This document shows positions 26,741 through 35,797 of a stretch of 64,000 nucleotides of DNA, one piece after another (position 1 is the first letter of the stretch; every line of letters starts with the position of its first letter). Source of the DNA: Flavilitoribacter nigricans DSM 23189 = NBRC 102662 (GTDB taxonomy: Bacteria; Bacteroidota; Bacteroidia; Chitinophagales; Saprospiraceae); contig NZ_PDUD01000040.1 of assembly GCF_002646595.1 (NCBI RefSeq), forward strand, positions 1 through 64,000, read 5' to 3'. The notes beneath the pieces are model-generated. The model was given only the letters and a program-made list of their open reading frames with translations. It was not told the origin of the DNA and did not search any database. The position numbers and the translations under genes are program-made.

Positions 26741-29700
26741 ATGAAAGCTCTTTATTGCAGCCTCTTAGCATTAGTACTCAGCCTCCCGAATTACGCCCAA
26801 ACCCTCCAGGAAGATTTTGAATCCTACGCCACCGGTACCGCGGGCAGTACCATCGGATTCACTGATACGGGAAACGGGACTTCAGCGGTAGCTGATGGTT
26901 CCAACGGTAACGCGACCCAGGTCTTGCTGTCTTCCAATACAAGCGGAGGGGACCACTTTTTGCGATCGCCGCTGTTCCCGGTCCTGGAAAATGAGACCTA
27001 CACGTTCAGCTTTGATATTTCCCTCACCAATACGGTTTATATGGTCCGGATCAGAACGGAAGACGCTGCCGGCAACAATATCGTATTGTCGACAACCGAT
27101 GTAACGCTGGTGCCCGGTAACGGCGATGTCAACCCCAGTAACCCTTCCAGGATCGAAAACGTAACGGCCAATAGCTTCGCTACCACAACGGCCACCTTCA
27201 GCGTTCCGGCCGGGATGACCGGCGCCCAGATCCAGATCTACCAGTTTGGCGTCAACAGTTTCATGCTGGACAACATCTCCACCGAGCGCATCGTACCGGA
27301 TCTGGTTTACGATGAAAATTTTGAAGCTTATTCCCTCGGTACTGCGGGTAGTGCAATTGGATATACGGATCTGTCCAATGGATCTTCCGAAATAGCATCC
27401 GGCACCAACGGCAATTCCACCCAGGTACTGCTCGCTTCCAATACGACCGGCGGCGACCACTTCCTGCGATCTCCATTATTCCCAGTTGAAGCCGAACAAT
27501 CCTACCGGCTTACCCTGGATATTTCCGTAACGAATACCGTCTATTTCGTCCGTATTCGCACCGAAGACGACGCCGGCAATAACACGATTATGCCCATAAC
27601 TAATGTGGAATTAAGCACCACCAACGGCACGATCAATCCCACGAATGCCGCCAGAATTGAAAATGTGACCTCCAATAGTTTCGGGACCACCACTGCAACC
27701 TTTACTATTCCTGCGGGCATCACCAAAGCTCAGTTTCAGGTCTACCAATTTGGGGTCAACAGTTTTATGCTGGATAATGTCCAGGTAGAAAAAATAGATA
27801 TTGCCCCTCCCCCCAACTGGAGTTCGGAAGCAGAAGAGGGCATTCTCAGCGGTGCGGCCTTTGTGGCTTCCGGCTGCGGTAATGCCTCTAACGAAGCTTT
27901 TGTCCGCCTGGAGAGTGACAGTGAAAATCAGGTGACTTTCGGCAATATTAATGTAAACAGCAGTGGCAGTTATGAACTGACCATCGACTATTTCTATAAA
28001 TCCTCGTCTACCTATCTGCAGCTTTACGTCAATGGCTTTCCGGTAAAGGAAAAGGTCTTCTTACCCGCCTCCTGGTGTTTTGAAGGTCCGGCCGCTAGCG
28101 CCACCGTTAGGTTGCCGTTGCAGGCGGGAACCAATTACCTCACGCTGGCGCCCGTGCAGGGGCAGCCATCTCCTTTTCTGGATCGTTTGGAATTGAGCGA
28201 ATTCCCCGTCCACCAGTGGTTTGCCGAAGCCGAAACGGGAAGTCTTTCTGGGGGCGCTACGGTCGTTTCCGGCTGTGACAATGCTTCCGAACAGGCTTTT
28301 GTAAAACTCGACAAGTCGACAAGTAATACCCTAAGTTTCAACAATGTGGAAGTAACCGATGCCGGCTACTATAAGATCGGATTCGCCTACTTCGGTAAAG
28401 GTGCCACGCAGAGCCTGGATGTTTTCATCAACGGAGTCGCCACCCGGATCACTTCCCTGCCCGTAGGGAATTTTTGTTTCGAGGGTGCGGCCCGCTACGC
28501 TGCGATCAATGCCGAACTCGCGGCCGGCAGCAATAGCATCGAGATTCGTCCGATCGGCGGAGATACCCCCAGCCCCCTGATCGACTGGATAGAGGCCTAT
28601 GCTTTTACGCCACCAATCGCGGCCTTGTCCCTGACGAAGCAACGGCTGGAGCCCGGAGAGACCGTCGAAATTATCGTTTCTACGGATGGTACCCCGGTGG
28701 AGAATACCGAAACTTTTGCACTATCGGTCAATGGATTGACTAGTTCCCAATACCAGCTTTCCGCCGCGACCATTACCATCGAAGCCGGAGGCACGGAAGG
28801 ATTCGTCCAATTCACTCCCAACGCCGGACTTGGAGAAACGGAGATCCAGATTGCCGCCACTACGGCTTCGCAGGATGTCATTTTCAATAACGCCCAGGTC
28901 AACGCCCTGATCACCAGCATACCGCAGACCATCTACGTGAGCGCTACGGATGGCGATGACAGTAATGACGGCTATTCTCCCGCAACTCCTCTGAAAACCC
29001 TGGCCCGAACCACGGCACTCGGTCAGATCACCGGTGACCAGGTCTTGTTCAAAGCGGGTGATGTGTTCAACGGCAGACTGGTTGTATCCGCCAGTGGTAC
29101 CGTCGAGGCTCCGCTGGTTATCAGTAGTTACGGAACCGGCGAGCAACCGATACTGGACGGCAGTATGGCCGACGATGGCCAGGGATCATTCGCAGAGACG
29201 ATCGTCATCATCAATAAAAGCAATATTGAAATTTCCGATCTGCACATCACCAATCCCCGTAGCAGCTCACGGACCGGGGTTCCCGACACTTACGCGTCCG
29301 GAATATTACTGCTGAATGACAGCGACGGGATCACCGGTAATTTTACCTTCCGGAACCTGACGATAACGGACGTTTTCTCCGTTTCCGATATCAATCTCGT
29401 ACCATTCAATGCCATCCAGGTAACCGGGATCTTTGCCGAAACGAGCAACAGCAACCCGGGGTCCGTTAAATACATGGAAAACATTATTGTGGAAGACTGC
29501 TATTTCTCCCGGATCGGTAAGATCGGATTCTGGGCCAGAAGGCGGTTTAACGGCTCGGAAACGATCGAGCGGGACCTCATCAAAAACCGGGAGATCATTT
29601 TCCGCAACAATACGGTATGGGAGAACGGCGGTTCGGGTATCGTCCTGTCCAACGCCTACAACGCCCTAGTTGAGTCCAATGTCTTTCACGCTACCGGCGC

Positions 29701-31093
29701 TAAGACTGTTCCCGATAAGATGATCGGTCGCGGCAGCGGAGCCTGGTTCTTCAGCTGCACCAATATTATTGCCCAGCACAATATCTCCAGACACGTGCGG
29801 GGCAGTGGTGACTCCTACGGCATGCACATCGATTACGGCAATAAGAATGTTCTATTCCAGTACAATTATTCGGAAGATTCCGAAGGTGGCTTTGTCGAAA
29901 TACTCGGTGACAACATCAACAGCATCTGGCGGTACAACATCAGTGTCAATGACGGACTGCGGGACAATAAGGGGAATACCCTCTGGATCTCCGATTATGC
30001 GGGTAATAACGGCATTTTGTCGGCCGGGAATTACATCTACAACAACTCCGTTTACGTCGGCAACGGATTTACACCGGATATCTCCATCAACGGTGAGGAC
30101 GCCTTTATTTACAATAACATCTTCCAGACCGAAAACAATTCGACGATCGGTGCGGAGCTATTGTTATCCACCAATCCGGGGCCGCTGGACGTTTCGAATA
30201 ACCTGTTCTTCGGAGACATCAATACTGCCTTCACACAACTGGATGCCTCTGCGATCCAGGCCGATCCGAAATACGTTGAAGCCGGCAAACTGGAAGCCGA
30301 CGGCTACCGCCTGTTCAAGGACAGCCCGGCGATCAAAGCCGGTGAAGAGCGGCCACATCCGGCTTTCCCGGAGGCCGGAACCGGCATCTTTTCCCACATC
30401 CCGGAAACTCCGGCCACCGATTTCTTCGGTAATCCGCTGGTGGATGAGAACGGTATTGCCATTACTCCCATCGGAGCGTATGCAGGTAACGGCCTAAAGG
30501 TAAATAACCTGAAAAGTTATGCCGATTGTGATTACGATGTAGCCGGTGAACTGCAATGGCTGGTGGTCAACCCCAATTCATTCGCGGTGGAGGTTTCCTG
30601 GAGTCACGATGATGATAATCAGAGTGGCGTGATCAATGCATCCCCGGGGAATAACTATTTCACTACCGATGACGTACCCGGTCTGAACAAGGAATACCTG
30701 ACGATCGAATGGATGGACGAAAGCGGCCTGATCATCAGTAAAAAATTGAAAAGTACCGATTGTTACGAAGCGGAACCGGCGGGGATCAGTAGTCATATCC
30801 AGCGGGTGAATAGTGCAGGCAATCGCTATGACCTGAAAGTGCTGTTCCCCAATCCGATCAGTAAAGCGGGAACGCTGAACCTGCTGGTATCCTCCGAAGC
30901 TTACTCGACCGCAAATATCCAACTGACGGACCTCCACGGTCGGGTGTTGCACACCATCCGGCGGGAAATGGTCAGCGGTGATAATCTCCTGCAGATCCCC
31001 CTGTCGAATATTGAGCTTTCCGCCGAGCTATTTTTAGTCCAGGTGGAAATCGGCGGTCGGCAATTTTCCCGGAAAGTATTGATCGCTAACTAA
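26741..31093 (+). CDS. T9SS-secreted multidomain right-handed beta-helix protein
   Basis: A 1450-residue exported protein, probably a polysaccharide-acting surface enzyme. Order: signal peptide (1-19); two tandem about 165-residue modules (21-185, 190-350) that share GGDHFLRSPLFPV and YQFGVNSFMLDN; two CBM6/35-like modules (about 358-490, 491-625, EAE(E/T)G...SGC...A-(N/E)-AFVKL); a Calx-like domain (about 627-730); a pectate-lyase-like parallel beta-helix from about 730 (IYVSATDGDDSNDGYSPATPLKTL); and a T9SS type A sorting domain from about 1362 (LFPNPISKAG...FSRKVLIAN). The beta-helix fits a pectin lyase-type role beside the pectin locus, but no catalytic residues can be assigned. It is convergent with the GH operon. 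Confidence 0.85.
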   Translation: MKALYCSLLALVLSLPNYAQTLQEDFESYATGTAGSTIGFTDTGNGTSAVADGSNGNATQVLLSSNTSGGDHFLRSPLFPVLENETYTFSFDISLTNTVYMVRIRTEDAAGNNIVLSTTDVTLVPGNGDVNPSNPSRIENVTANSFATTTATFSVPAGMTGAQIQIYQFGVNSFMLDNISTERIVPDLVYDENFEAYSLGTAGSAIGYTDLSNGSSEIASGTNGNSTQVLLASNTTGGDHFLRSPLFPVEAEQSYRLTLDISVTNTVYFVRIRTEDDAGNNTIMPITNVELSTTNGTINPTNAARIENVTSNSFGTTTATFTIPAGITKAQFQVYQFGVNSFMLDNVQVEKIDIAPPPNWSSEAEEGILSGAAFVASGCGNASNEAFVRLESDSENQVTFGNINVNSSGSYELTIDYFYKSSSTYLQLYVNGFPVKEKVFLPASWCFEGPAASATVRLPLQAGTNYLTLAPVQGQPSPFLDRLELSEFPVHQWFAEAETGSLSGGATVVSGCDNASEQAFVKLDKSTSNTLSFNNVEVTDAGYYKIGFAYFGKGATQSLDVFINGVATRITSLPVGNFCFEGAARYAAINAELAAGSNSIEIRPIGGDTPSPLIDWIEAYAFTPPIAALSLTKQRLEPGETVEIIVSTDGTPVENTETFALSVNGLTSSQYQLSAATITIEAGGTEGFVQFTPNAGLGETEIQIAATTASQDVIFNNAQVNALITSIPQTIYVSATDGDDSNDGYSPATPLKTLARTTALGQITGDQVLFKAGDVFNGRLVVSASGTVEAPLVISSYGTGEQPILDGSMADDGQGSFAETIVIINKSNIEISDLHITNPRSSSRTGVPDTYASGILLLNDSDGITGNFTFRNLTITDVFSVSDINLVPFNAIQVTGIFAETSNSNPGSVKYMENIIVEDCYFSRIGKIGFWARRRFNGSETIERDLIKNREIIFRNNTVWENGGSGIVLSNAYNALVESNVFHATGAKTVPDKMIGRGSGAWFFSCTNIIAQHNISRHVRGSGDSYGMHIDYGNKNVLFQYNYSEDSEGGFVEILGDNINSIWRYNISVNDGLRDNKGNTLWISDYAGNNGILSAGNYIYNNSVYVGNGFTPDISINGEDAFIYNNIFQTENNSTIGAELLLSTNPGPLDVSNNLFFGDINTAFTQLDASAIQADPKYVEAGKLEADGYRLFKDSPAIKAGEERPHPAFPEAGTGIFSHIPETPATDFFGNPLVDENGIAITPIGAYAGNGLKVNNLKSYADCDYDVAGELQWLVVNPNSFAVEVSWSHDDDNQSGVINASPGNNYFTTDDVPGLNKEYLTIEWMDESGLIISKKLKSTDCYEAEPAGISSHIQRVNSAGNRYDLKVLFPNPISKAGTLNLLVSSEAYSTANIQLTDLHGRVLHTIRREMVSGDNLLQIPLSNIELSAELFLVQVEIGGRQFSRKVLIAN

Positions 31094-31101
31094 ACCGACT
31101 G

Positions 31102-31153
31102 GAAAGGTTTGGGAGCATTTCTCCGGAGATCCGGAATGATTCCCAAACCTTTC
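31102..31153. terminator. Bidirectional terminator between convergent genes
   Basis: GAAAGGTTTGGGA (31102-31114) and TCCCAAACCTTTC (31141-31153) form a perfect 13-base stem, followed on the plus side by a T-rich run (TATTTCATTTTC). It separates the beta-helix gene (stop 31093) from the convergent lipoprotein gene (stop 31164). Confidence 0.75.
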
Positions 31154-31163
31154 TATTTCATTT

Positions 31164-32534
31164 TCAATCTACGAATACTTCATCCGTATCTGCGACAAAC
31201 ATGCGGGTACTTAAGGTGTAGGTGCCACCGTTGGCATCCGCGTATTCCAGATCCACGTAGAATGCCCGGAATCCCGAGTCGGGATAATCGATTGGAGTGG
31301 TAAGTTCCGCCCCGCCCGGCAGGTCCAGGTCCTGCTTGGTGAAGCTGGCATCCCGAAAATCGCGATCTTCCGAATCGGCCCACCAGAGCGCAACCGACTG
31401 TAGCGCATCCATCGTACCGTTAACTTCCAGGCTGATCCCCCGGCTATCGTAATTCAGATCCCACTGGATTTGCGGGTGAGGCGCTCCGTTAAGGGTCTGA
31501 CCGAAAAAGGCACTGATCGCCCGAATGGCCGCTTCTCCCCCACCCAGATCGTGGCCCGCATTGGGCAGATAGGTTATCAAATTTTCTCCCGGGATATTGT
31601 CAATATAGTGCTTGATCGCGTCAACCGGCCAGTATTCGTCATTCGTGCCGATGACGATCAGTTTGGGCATCGTCAGGTTCGCCCGGTAGGCGTAGGGGTC
31701 GATCATCCGGGCAATTTCCGGGCCTCTGCCCGTTTCTACTTCCTGCACAATGCCGAGATCCACATAGTCATTGATCTGGGGGCTGTAATCATTCCAGACG
31801 TCAAGCTGGTACTGCAGATTGACCGGCATGTTCAACACATCGATCACCATGGGTGCAATGGCGGCTACCCGCTGGTCGGCAGCTCCGGTCAACCAGCTTG
31901 TCCAACCGCGCTTGGAGGCACCCGTCAGCACAAAACGATCGATGCTGGCGGCCAGTTCTTCCTGACTGAATTCCTGGATCGCGTCCATGGCCTTTACGGC
32001 GCTTTTGACCATCGGGAACAGCAGGGGCCAGGTAAAATCGCCGTCCGCTTTGAATTGGTGCAGGGTATAGGAGATTAGGGCATCTTCACTCAGATTATCG
32101 TACAGCGGTTGATTTGGCACCTGCCACAGAACGGCGGTGATCGCCTTATTTTTCAGCGCTACCTGGGCCAGCACCAAAGAGGTGATCTCATTGGATCCGC
32201 GCCAGTCGGGTTCGCCGTCCCGAATGCCCCGTCCATTGAGGTAGAGCAATGCCCCATCGTAATTATTTTCCGGCGGAACCAGTATGGTCAGTTGGTGCAC
32301 CCAGCGATGTTCCCGCCAGGTCTGGGAAGTAAGCAGCAGATCGTAAACCTTGACGCCCGCAATATCGTAGGTGGTCCTTACTTCCCAGGAAAAAGTCGGG
32401 TCATCATTATCGAGATAGCTAGCCAGGGCATTTTCGGCCGTCACACCGGACTGCCCGGGAATGCCGGTTTCCGATCGCTGACAGGATAGCAGAATGAGCA
32501 ATAGAAAGAGCGGTACAAAGAGATGCCTTTTCAT
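31164..32534 (-). CDS. PhoPQ-activated pathogenicity-related (PqaA-like) lipoprotein
   Basis: A 456-residue alpha/beta-hydrolase-like lipoprotein (lipobox LLSC, Cys18). TGASKRGWTSWLTGAADQRVAAIAPMVIDVLNM carries the nucleophile-type elbow GASKRG and is diagnostic of the PhoPQ-related family (named after a Salmonella gene; enzymatic role unknown). A carboxyl-esterase or peptidase-like reaction on a plant-derived oligosaccharide is plausible from its place after GH78 and GH106. It is separated from GH78 by 395 bases with two hairpins, so it may be transcribed separately. Confidence 0.87.
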   Translation of the reverse strand: MKRHLFVPLFLLLILLSCQRSETGIPGQSGVTAENALASYLDNDDPTFSWEVRTTYDIAGVKVYDLLLTSQTWREHRWVHQLTILVPPENNYDGALLYLNGRGIRDGEPDWRGSNEITSLVLAQVALKNKAITAVLWQVPNQPLYDNLSEDALISYTLHQFKADGDFTWPLLFPMVKSAVKAMDAIQEFSQEELAASIDRFVLTGASKRGWTSWLTGAADQRVAAIAPMVIDVLNMPVNLQYQLDVWNDYSPQINDYVDLGIVQEVETGRGPEIARMIDPYAYRANLTMPKLIVIGTNDEYWPVDAIKHYIDNIPGENLITYLPNAGHDLGGGEAAIRAISAFFGQTLNGAPHPQIQWDLNYDSRGISLEVNGTMDALQSVALWWADSEDRDFRDASFTKQDLDLPGGAELTTPIDYPDSGFRAFYVDLEYADANGGTYTLSTRMFVADTDEVFVD

Positions 32535-32643
32535 GAAGTTGGTGTGTTGATTGATGTTTAAAGATTAGGGTGGCCAATGTGGCAAAGGCCCAGCTGGATT
32601 ACAGCAGGCCCAATTTGCTCCGGCCATCAAAGATTGGCGACCG

Positions 32644-32667
32644 GATCTGAATAAACCGGTTCAGATC
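32644..32667 (-). terminator. Small hairpin
   Basis: GATCTGAA (32644-32651) and TTCAGATC (32660-32667), perfect 8-base stem, 8-base loop. It lies between the long hairpin and the PqaA-like gene; no T-run. Confidence 0.35.
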
Positions 32668-32749
32668 ATTAAGAGGGGCTTTGATCCGTAGTGGTCCGGG
32701 TGCCGTTTAGATTAGACTAACGATGGTTAGGTACGGGAAATTATATGCT

Positions 32750-32813
32750 TGACACAAAGCGGTTTGATCCGGACGGTCTATAAAGCGCCAGATCCCAATC
32801 CAATTTTGTGTCA
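32750..32813 (-). terminator. Long hairpin after GH78
   Basis: Outer arms TGACACAAA (32750-32758) and TTTGTGTCA (32805-32813) pair perfectly; the inner part (GCGGTTTGATCC / GATCCCAATCC) pairs imperfectly. It lies 117 bases past the GH78 stop and probably terminates the leftward GH operon. Confidence 0.5.
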
Positions 32814-32929
32814 GGATAAAAAAGGGAGTTCTGCCACCAATGATGTCTTGCTCACCTCTAACAAGAAAAAGCGGGAAGGTGAAAATGCGGAATACTAATT
32901 TACGAAGCCGAATGAATAAAAGAGTCTGG

Positions 32930-35716
32930 CTATAAGCTAACCACAAACCCGTACTCTCCCGAACCTACAAAAACGCGGATATGCTCCCCGGAAGCGTCCT
33001 CTTCAAATCGTATTCCGGAAGCGCTCAGCGGTAGATGATCTACGGTCAGTTTGGACAATTCCGTAGCCGGTAATACGACTGTAGCGGTGGTGTTTACCGG
33101 GATGTTTACCTCCAACTCTATCCGCGAATCCGTCCGGTTCCAGGCAGAGCGTACGCTACCGTAGGGCGTTTCAAAACTACCTTCCGTATACCCGATCTCG
33201 GAGAGCATCTGCGGCTGGATCACGATCTCCTTGTAGGCCACGCCATCGGCTGCCTGACCAATTCCGGCCAAACCGTTGTAAAACCATTCCATGATGTGCC
33301 CCAACATCAGGTGGTTATTCGAAACCACCTCCAGTGCCTGCCAGGATTCGGTCAGGGCGGTGGCACCTTTCTTCAATTGATAGCCGTAACCCGGTACATC
33401 ATCCCGGGCGTTCATTCGGTAAATGATCGATCCGTTCCCGGAATCCTGCAGGGCTTTGACCAGAAAATGAAAACCAACATCACCGGCGGTGAGGGCAAAA
33501 TCCGAATTTTCGATAGATCGGACCAGCGTCGCTTCCACCTCCGCACGGTCTTCCTCCGCGACCAGTCCCAGCACCAGCGGCATGGAAATAGCCGTCTGGC
33601 TACCCGTAGAATAGATCTTCGTCTTCGGATCAAAGAATTCCCAGTTGAATGCAGTTTTAATTGCTTCCGCCCAGTTGTGGTATTCCCTTTGTGCCTCATG
33701 CTTACCCAATAATTCGGCTATTTTACTCAATAATTGTACATCGTAAAAATAGATCGCAGTGGCGGTGAGGGACTTGGGGGTCAGTTGGGAGTAGCCGGGA
33801 CGTTCCGGGCCGAGATCGTACCAATCGCCCAGTCCGTGGGAAACAATATGGTCCTCAGATCTATCGCGGAGGTAGGCCACATAGGCTTCCATCATCGGCC
33901 AGGCTTTCCGTAGTACTGATTGATCTCCGTACCATTTGTAGATCAGCCAGGGTACGATCACCCCGGCGCTTCCCCATTCCGGTGAGTCCGTGAAATCTCC
34001 GCCGAAACGCACGTATTCCGGAACAATGGCCGGCACCAGCCCTTCGTCGGTTTGGGCCACGATCATATCGTTGACCAGCTTTTTATACAAGCCGTAAACG
34101 TCGTAGTTGTAGTGGATACTTCCCCCCATCAGATAGGTTTGTTCCAGCCACCCCAGCTTTTCGCGGTGCGGACAATCCGTGACTACACTCTGCACATTGC
34201 TATTGATAGCCCAGCGGATCAGATCGTTGATCTGGCTGAATAAAGGATGAGAAGTGGCAAATTGCCCGGTTTCCGGCATGGCGTTGCGCATGTGGAGCAT
34301 CTTCAGATCGAGGATCACAGGCAGTTCATCCGGATTTTCCTTTCCCGCGGGCACCGCCCGATCCACCTGTATGTAGCGGAAACCGTAGTAGGTAAATCGG
34401 GGTTGCCAGATTTCCGGTTTATTGCTTTTCAGTACGTAGCTATAGTCGTGCGTCCTGCCGGTCGCCTTCTGGTTGACGGCGTAGCTATCAAAGATCAGTT
34501 CACCGGGTACCAATCGGATCGTATCGCCCGGTTGGCCCTGCACCCTGACCCGGAACATTCCCGATGCATTCTGCTCGAAATCATAGGTCCAGGAATTTTC
34601 TTGTTCCTGATTGGCGTATAGTTCCCCGTGCGACAATTCCTGAGTAACTTCAACCGGATAATCCCGCTCCGGTTTCAGCTCTTCACAGGGAGCCGGGACG
34701 CGGATCGCCGCTTGCCAGTCCCGGTCGTTAAAACCGGCCAGTTGCCAATTATCCGGTTCCAGGCGGGAATCGTAGTGCTCACCGCTGTACATGCTGGAAT
34801 AGGTAATGGGGCCGGGAATGGTCTTCCAATTGGTATCCGAGACGATGTTCTCCTCGGTACCGTCTTCGTAGATCAGTTGCAGCCGGCATTTCAGCATGGG
34901 ATTGCCGTAGCCCGTCATCACCTTGCGGTAACGGCTGTTGGGTACAACAAAAAAACCGTTGCCCAGCATCATTGCCAGGGCATTGGTGCCGGATTTGATC
35001 TGTTCGGTACAGTCGAAAATATTGTAGAGCACCTCTGCATCGTAGTGGGTCCAGCCCGGTGCCAGTACCCGATTGCCGACCTGTTCACCGTTTAGATAGA
35101 GTTCATAATGTCCCAGACCAGTGACAAACACCATCGCTTTTTTCAATGGCTTCTGACGGCTGAACTCCCGGCGGAAAATCGGTAATTTATGGAATCCCAG
35201 ATCTTTCCCTCGATACGCTTTTCCGGGATGGTGAATTCCGGGCACCAGCCGGTTTTCGGGCGGCATCTGATCGTAGGCGATCCATTCGGCACCTTTCCAG
35301 TCTGCTTCCGTAAACAACCCGGTGGTAAACTGAGCGACCGCACTCCAGTCAGACGCATGGCCCTTATCCGACCAGGACCTGATCTTCCAGTTATAAGTCC
35401 TCCCGGGTTGCAGACTTGGCCCCTTGTAGGGAATTAAAATGCTCTGTTCCTGTTTTATTTTTTTACTATCCCAGATGAGATGGGCTTTTGAAAAATCTTC
35501 AGCATCCGCCAATAGGATCTGATAGGCGGACTGTTTGACCTGCCGCTCCGTAGCGTCCAGTTTCCAGCTAAAAAAGAAAGTCTCCAATTCTACACCGGTC
35601 GGATTTTCCATATTGTCCACGGAAGTATGGATAACCCGGTATTCCGCATTCGGTTGGCTAAAAGCGAACAGCAACAACGGCAGTAGCCACAGGGCTGTCT
35701 TGCTTAGGATCTTCAT
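32930..35716 (-). CDS. GH78 alpha-L-rhamnosidase
   Basis: A 928-residue exported enzyme that releases alpha-L-rhamnose, the backbone and side-chain sugar of rhamnogalacturonans. Signal peptide at residues 1-21; then the N-terminal beta domains (DWKGAEWIAYD, RREFSRQKPLKKAMVFVTGLGHYELYLNGEQVG), the (alpha/alpha)6 catalytic domain with VVTDCPHREKLGWLEQ and DFTDSPEWGSAGVIVPW, and a C-terminal beta domain (SFETPYGSVRSAWNR). These are standard GH78 signatures. Start chosen at the ATG at 35716 (MKILSKTALWLLPLLL), 12 codons inside the longest frame. Fourth gene of the leftward operon, 81 bases after GH106. Confidence 0.93.
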   Translation of the reverse strand: MKILSKTALWLLPLLLFAFSQPNAEYRVIHTSVDNMENPTGVELETFFFSWKLDATERQVKQSAYQILLADAEDFSKAHLIWDSKKIKQEQSILIPYKGPSLQPGRTYNWKIRSWSDKGHASDWSAVAQFTTGLFTEADWKGAEWIAYDQMPPENRLVPGIHHPGKAYRGKDLGFHKLPIFRREFSRQKPLKKAMVFVTGLGHYELYLNGEQVGNRVLAPGWTHYDAEVLYNIFDCTEQIKSGTNALAMMLGNGFFVVPNSRYRKVMTGYGNPMLKCRLQLIYEDGTEENIVSDTNWKTIPGPITYSSMYSGEHYDSRLEPDNWQLAGFNDRDWQAAIRVPAPCEELKPERDYPVEVTQELSHGELYANQEQENSWTYDFEQNASGMFRVRVQGQPGDTIRLVPGELIFDSYAVNQKATGRTHDYSYVLKSNKPEIWQPRFTYYGFRYIQVDRAVPAGKENPDELPVILDLKMLHMRNAMPETGQFATSHPLFSQINDLIRWAINSNVQSVVTDCPHREKLGWLEQTYLMGGSIHYNYDVYGLYKKLVNDMIVAQTDEGLVPAIVPEYVRFGGDFTDSPEWGSAGVIVPWLIYKWYGDQSVLRKAWPMMEAYVAYLRDRSEDHIVSHGLGDWYDLGPERPGYSQLTPKSLTATAIYFYDVQLLSKIAELLGKHEAQREYHNWAEAIKTAFNWEFFDPKTKIYSTGSQTAISMPLVLGLVAEEDRAEVEATLVRSIENSDFALTAGDVGFHFLVKALQDSGNGSIIYRMNARDDVPGYGYQLKKGATALTESWQALEVVSNNHLMLGHIMEWFYNGLAGIGQAADGVAYKEIVIQPQMLSEIGYTEGSFETPYGSVRSAWNRTDSRIELEVNIPVNTTATVVLPATELSKLTVDHLPLSASGIRFEEDASGEHIRVFVGSGEYGFVVSL

Positions 35717-35797
35717 AATGTTGATTTTTCTAGTTCCTGCATTTCCGGACATATAGTCTGGACTTTAGAGTTTTAATTCGAGTTTAGCCTAAAGCGA

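Larger units (their letters stand above)
32535..32929. other. 395-base intergenic region with two hairpins
   Basis: Holds hairpins at 32644-32667 and 32750-32813 and must supply any promoter for the PqaA-like gene. The minus-strand frame 32707-32946 overlaps the hairpin and the end of the GH78 gene and is not credible as a gene. Confidence 0.5.

Noticed and set aside
32707-32946. 79-codon minus-strand frame between GH78 and the PqaA-like gene
   Set aside because: It runs through a long hairpin and overlaps the end of GH78; no signal or family pattern.
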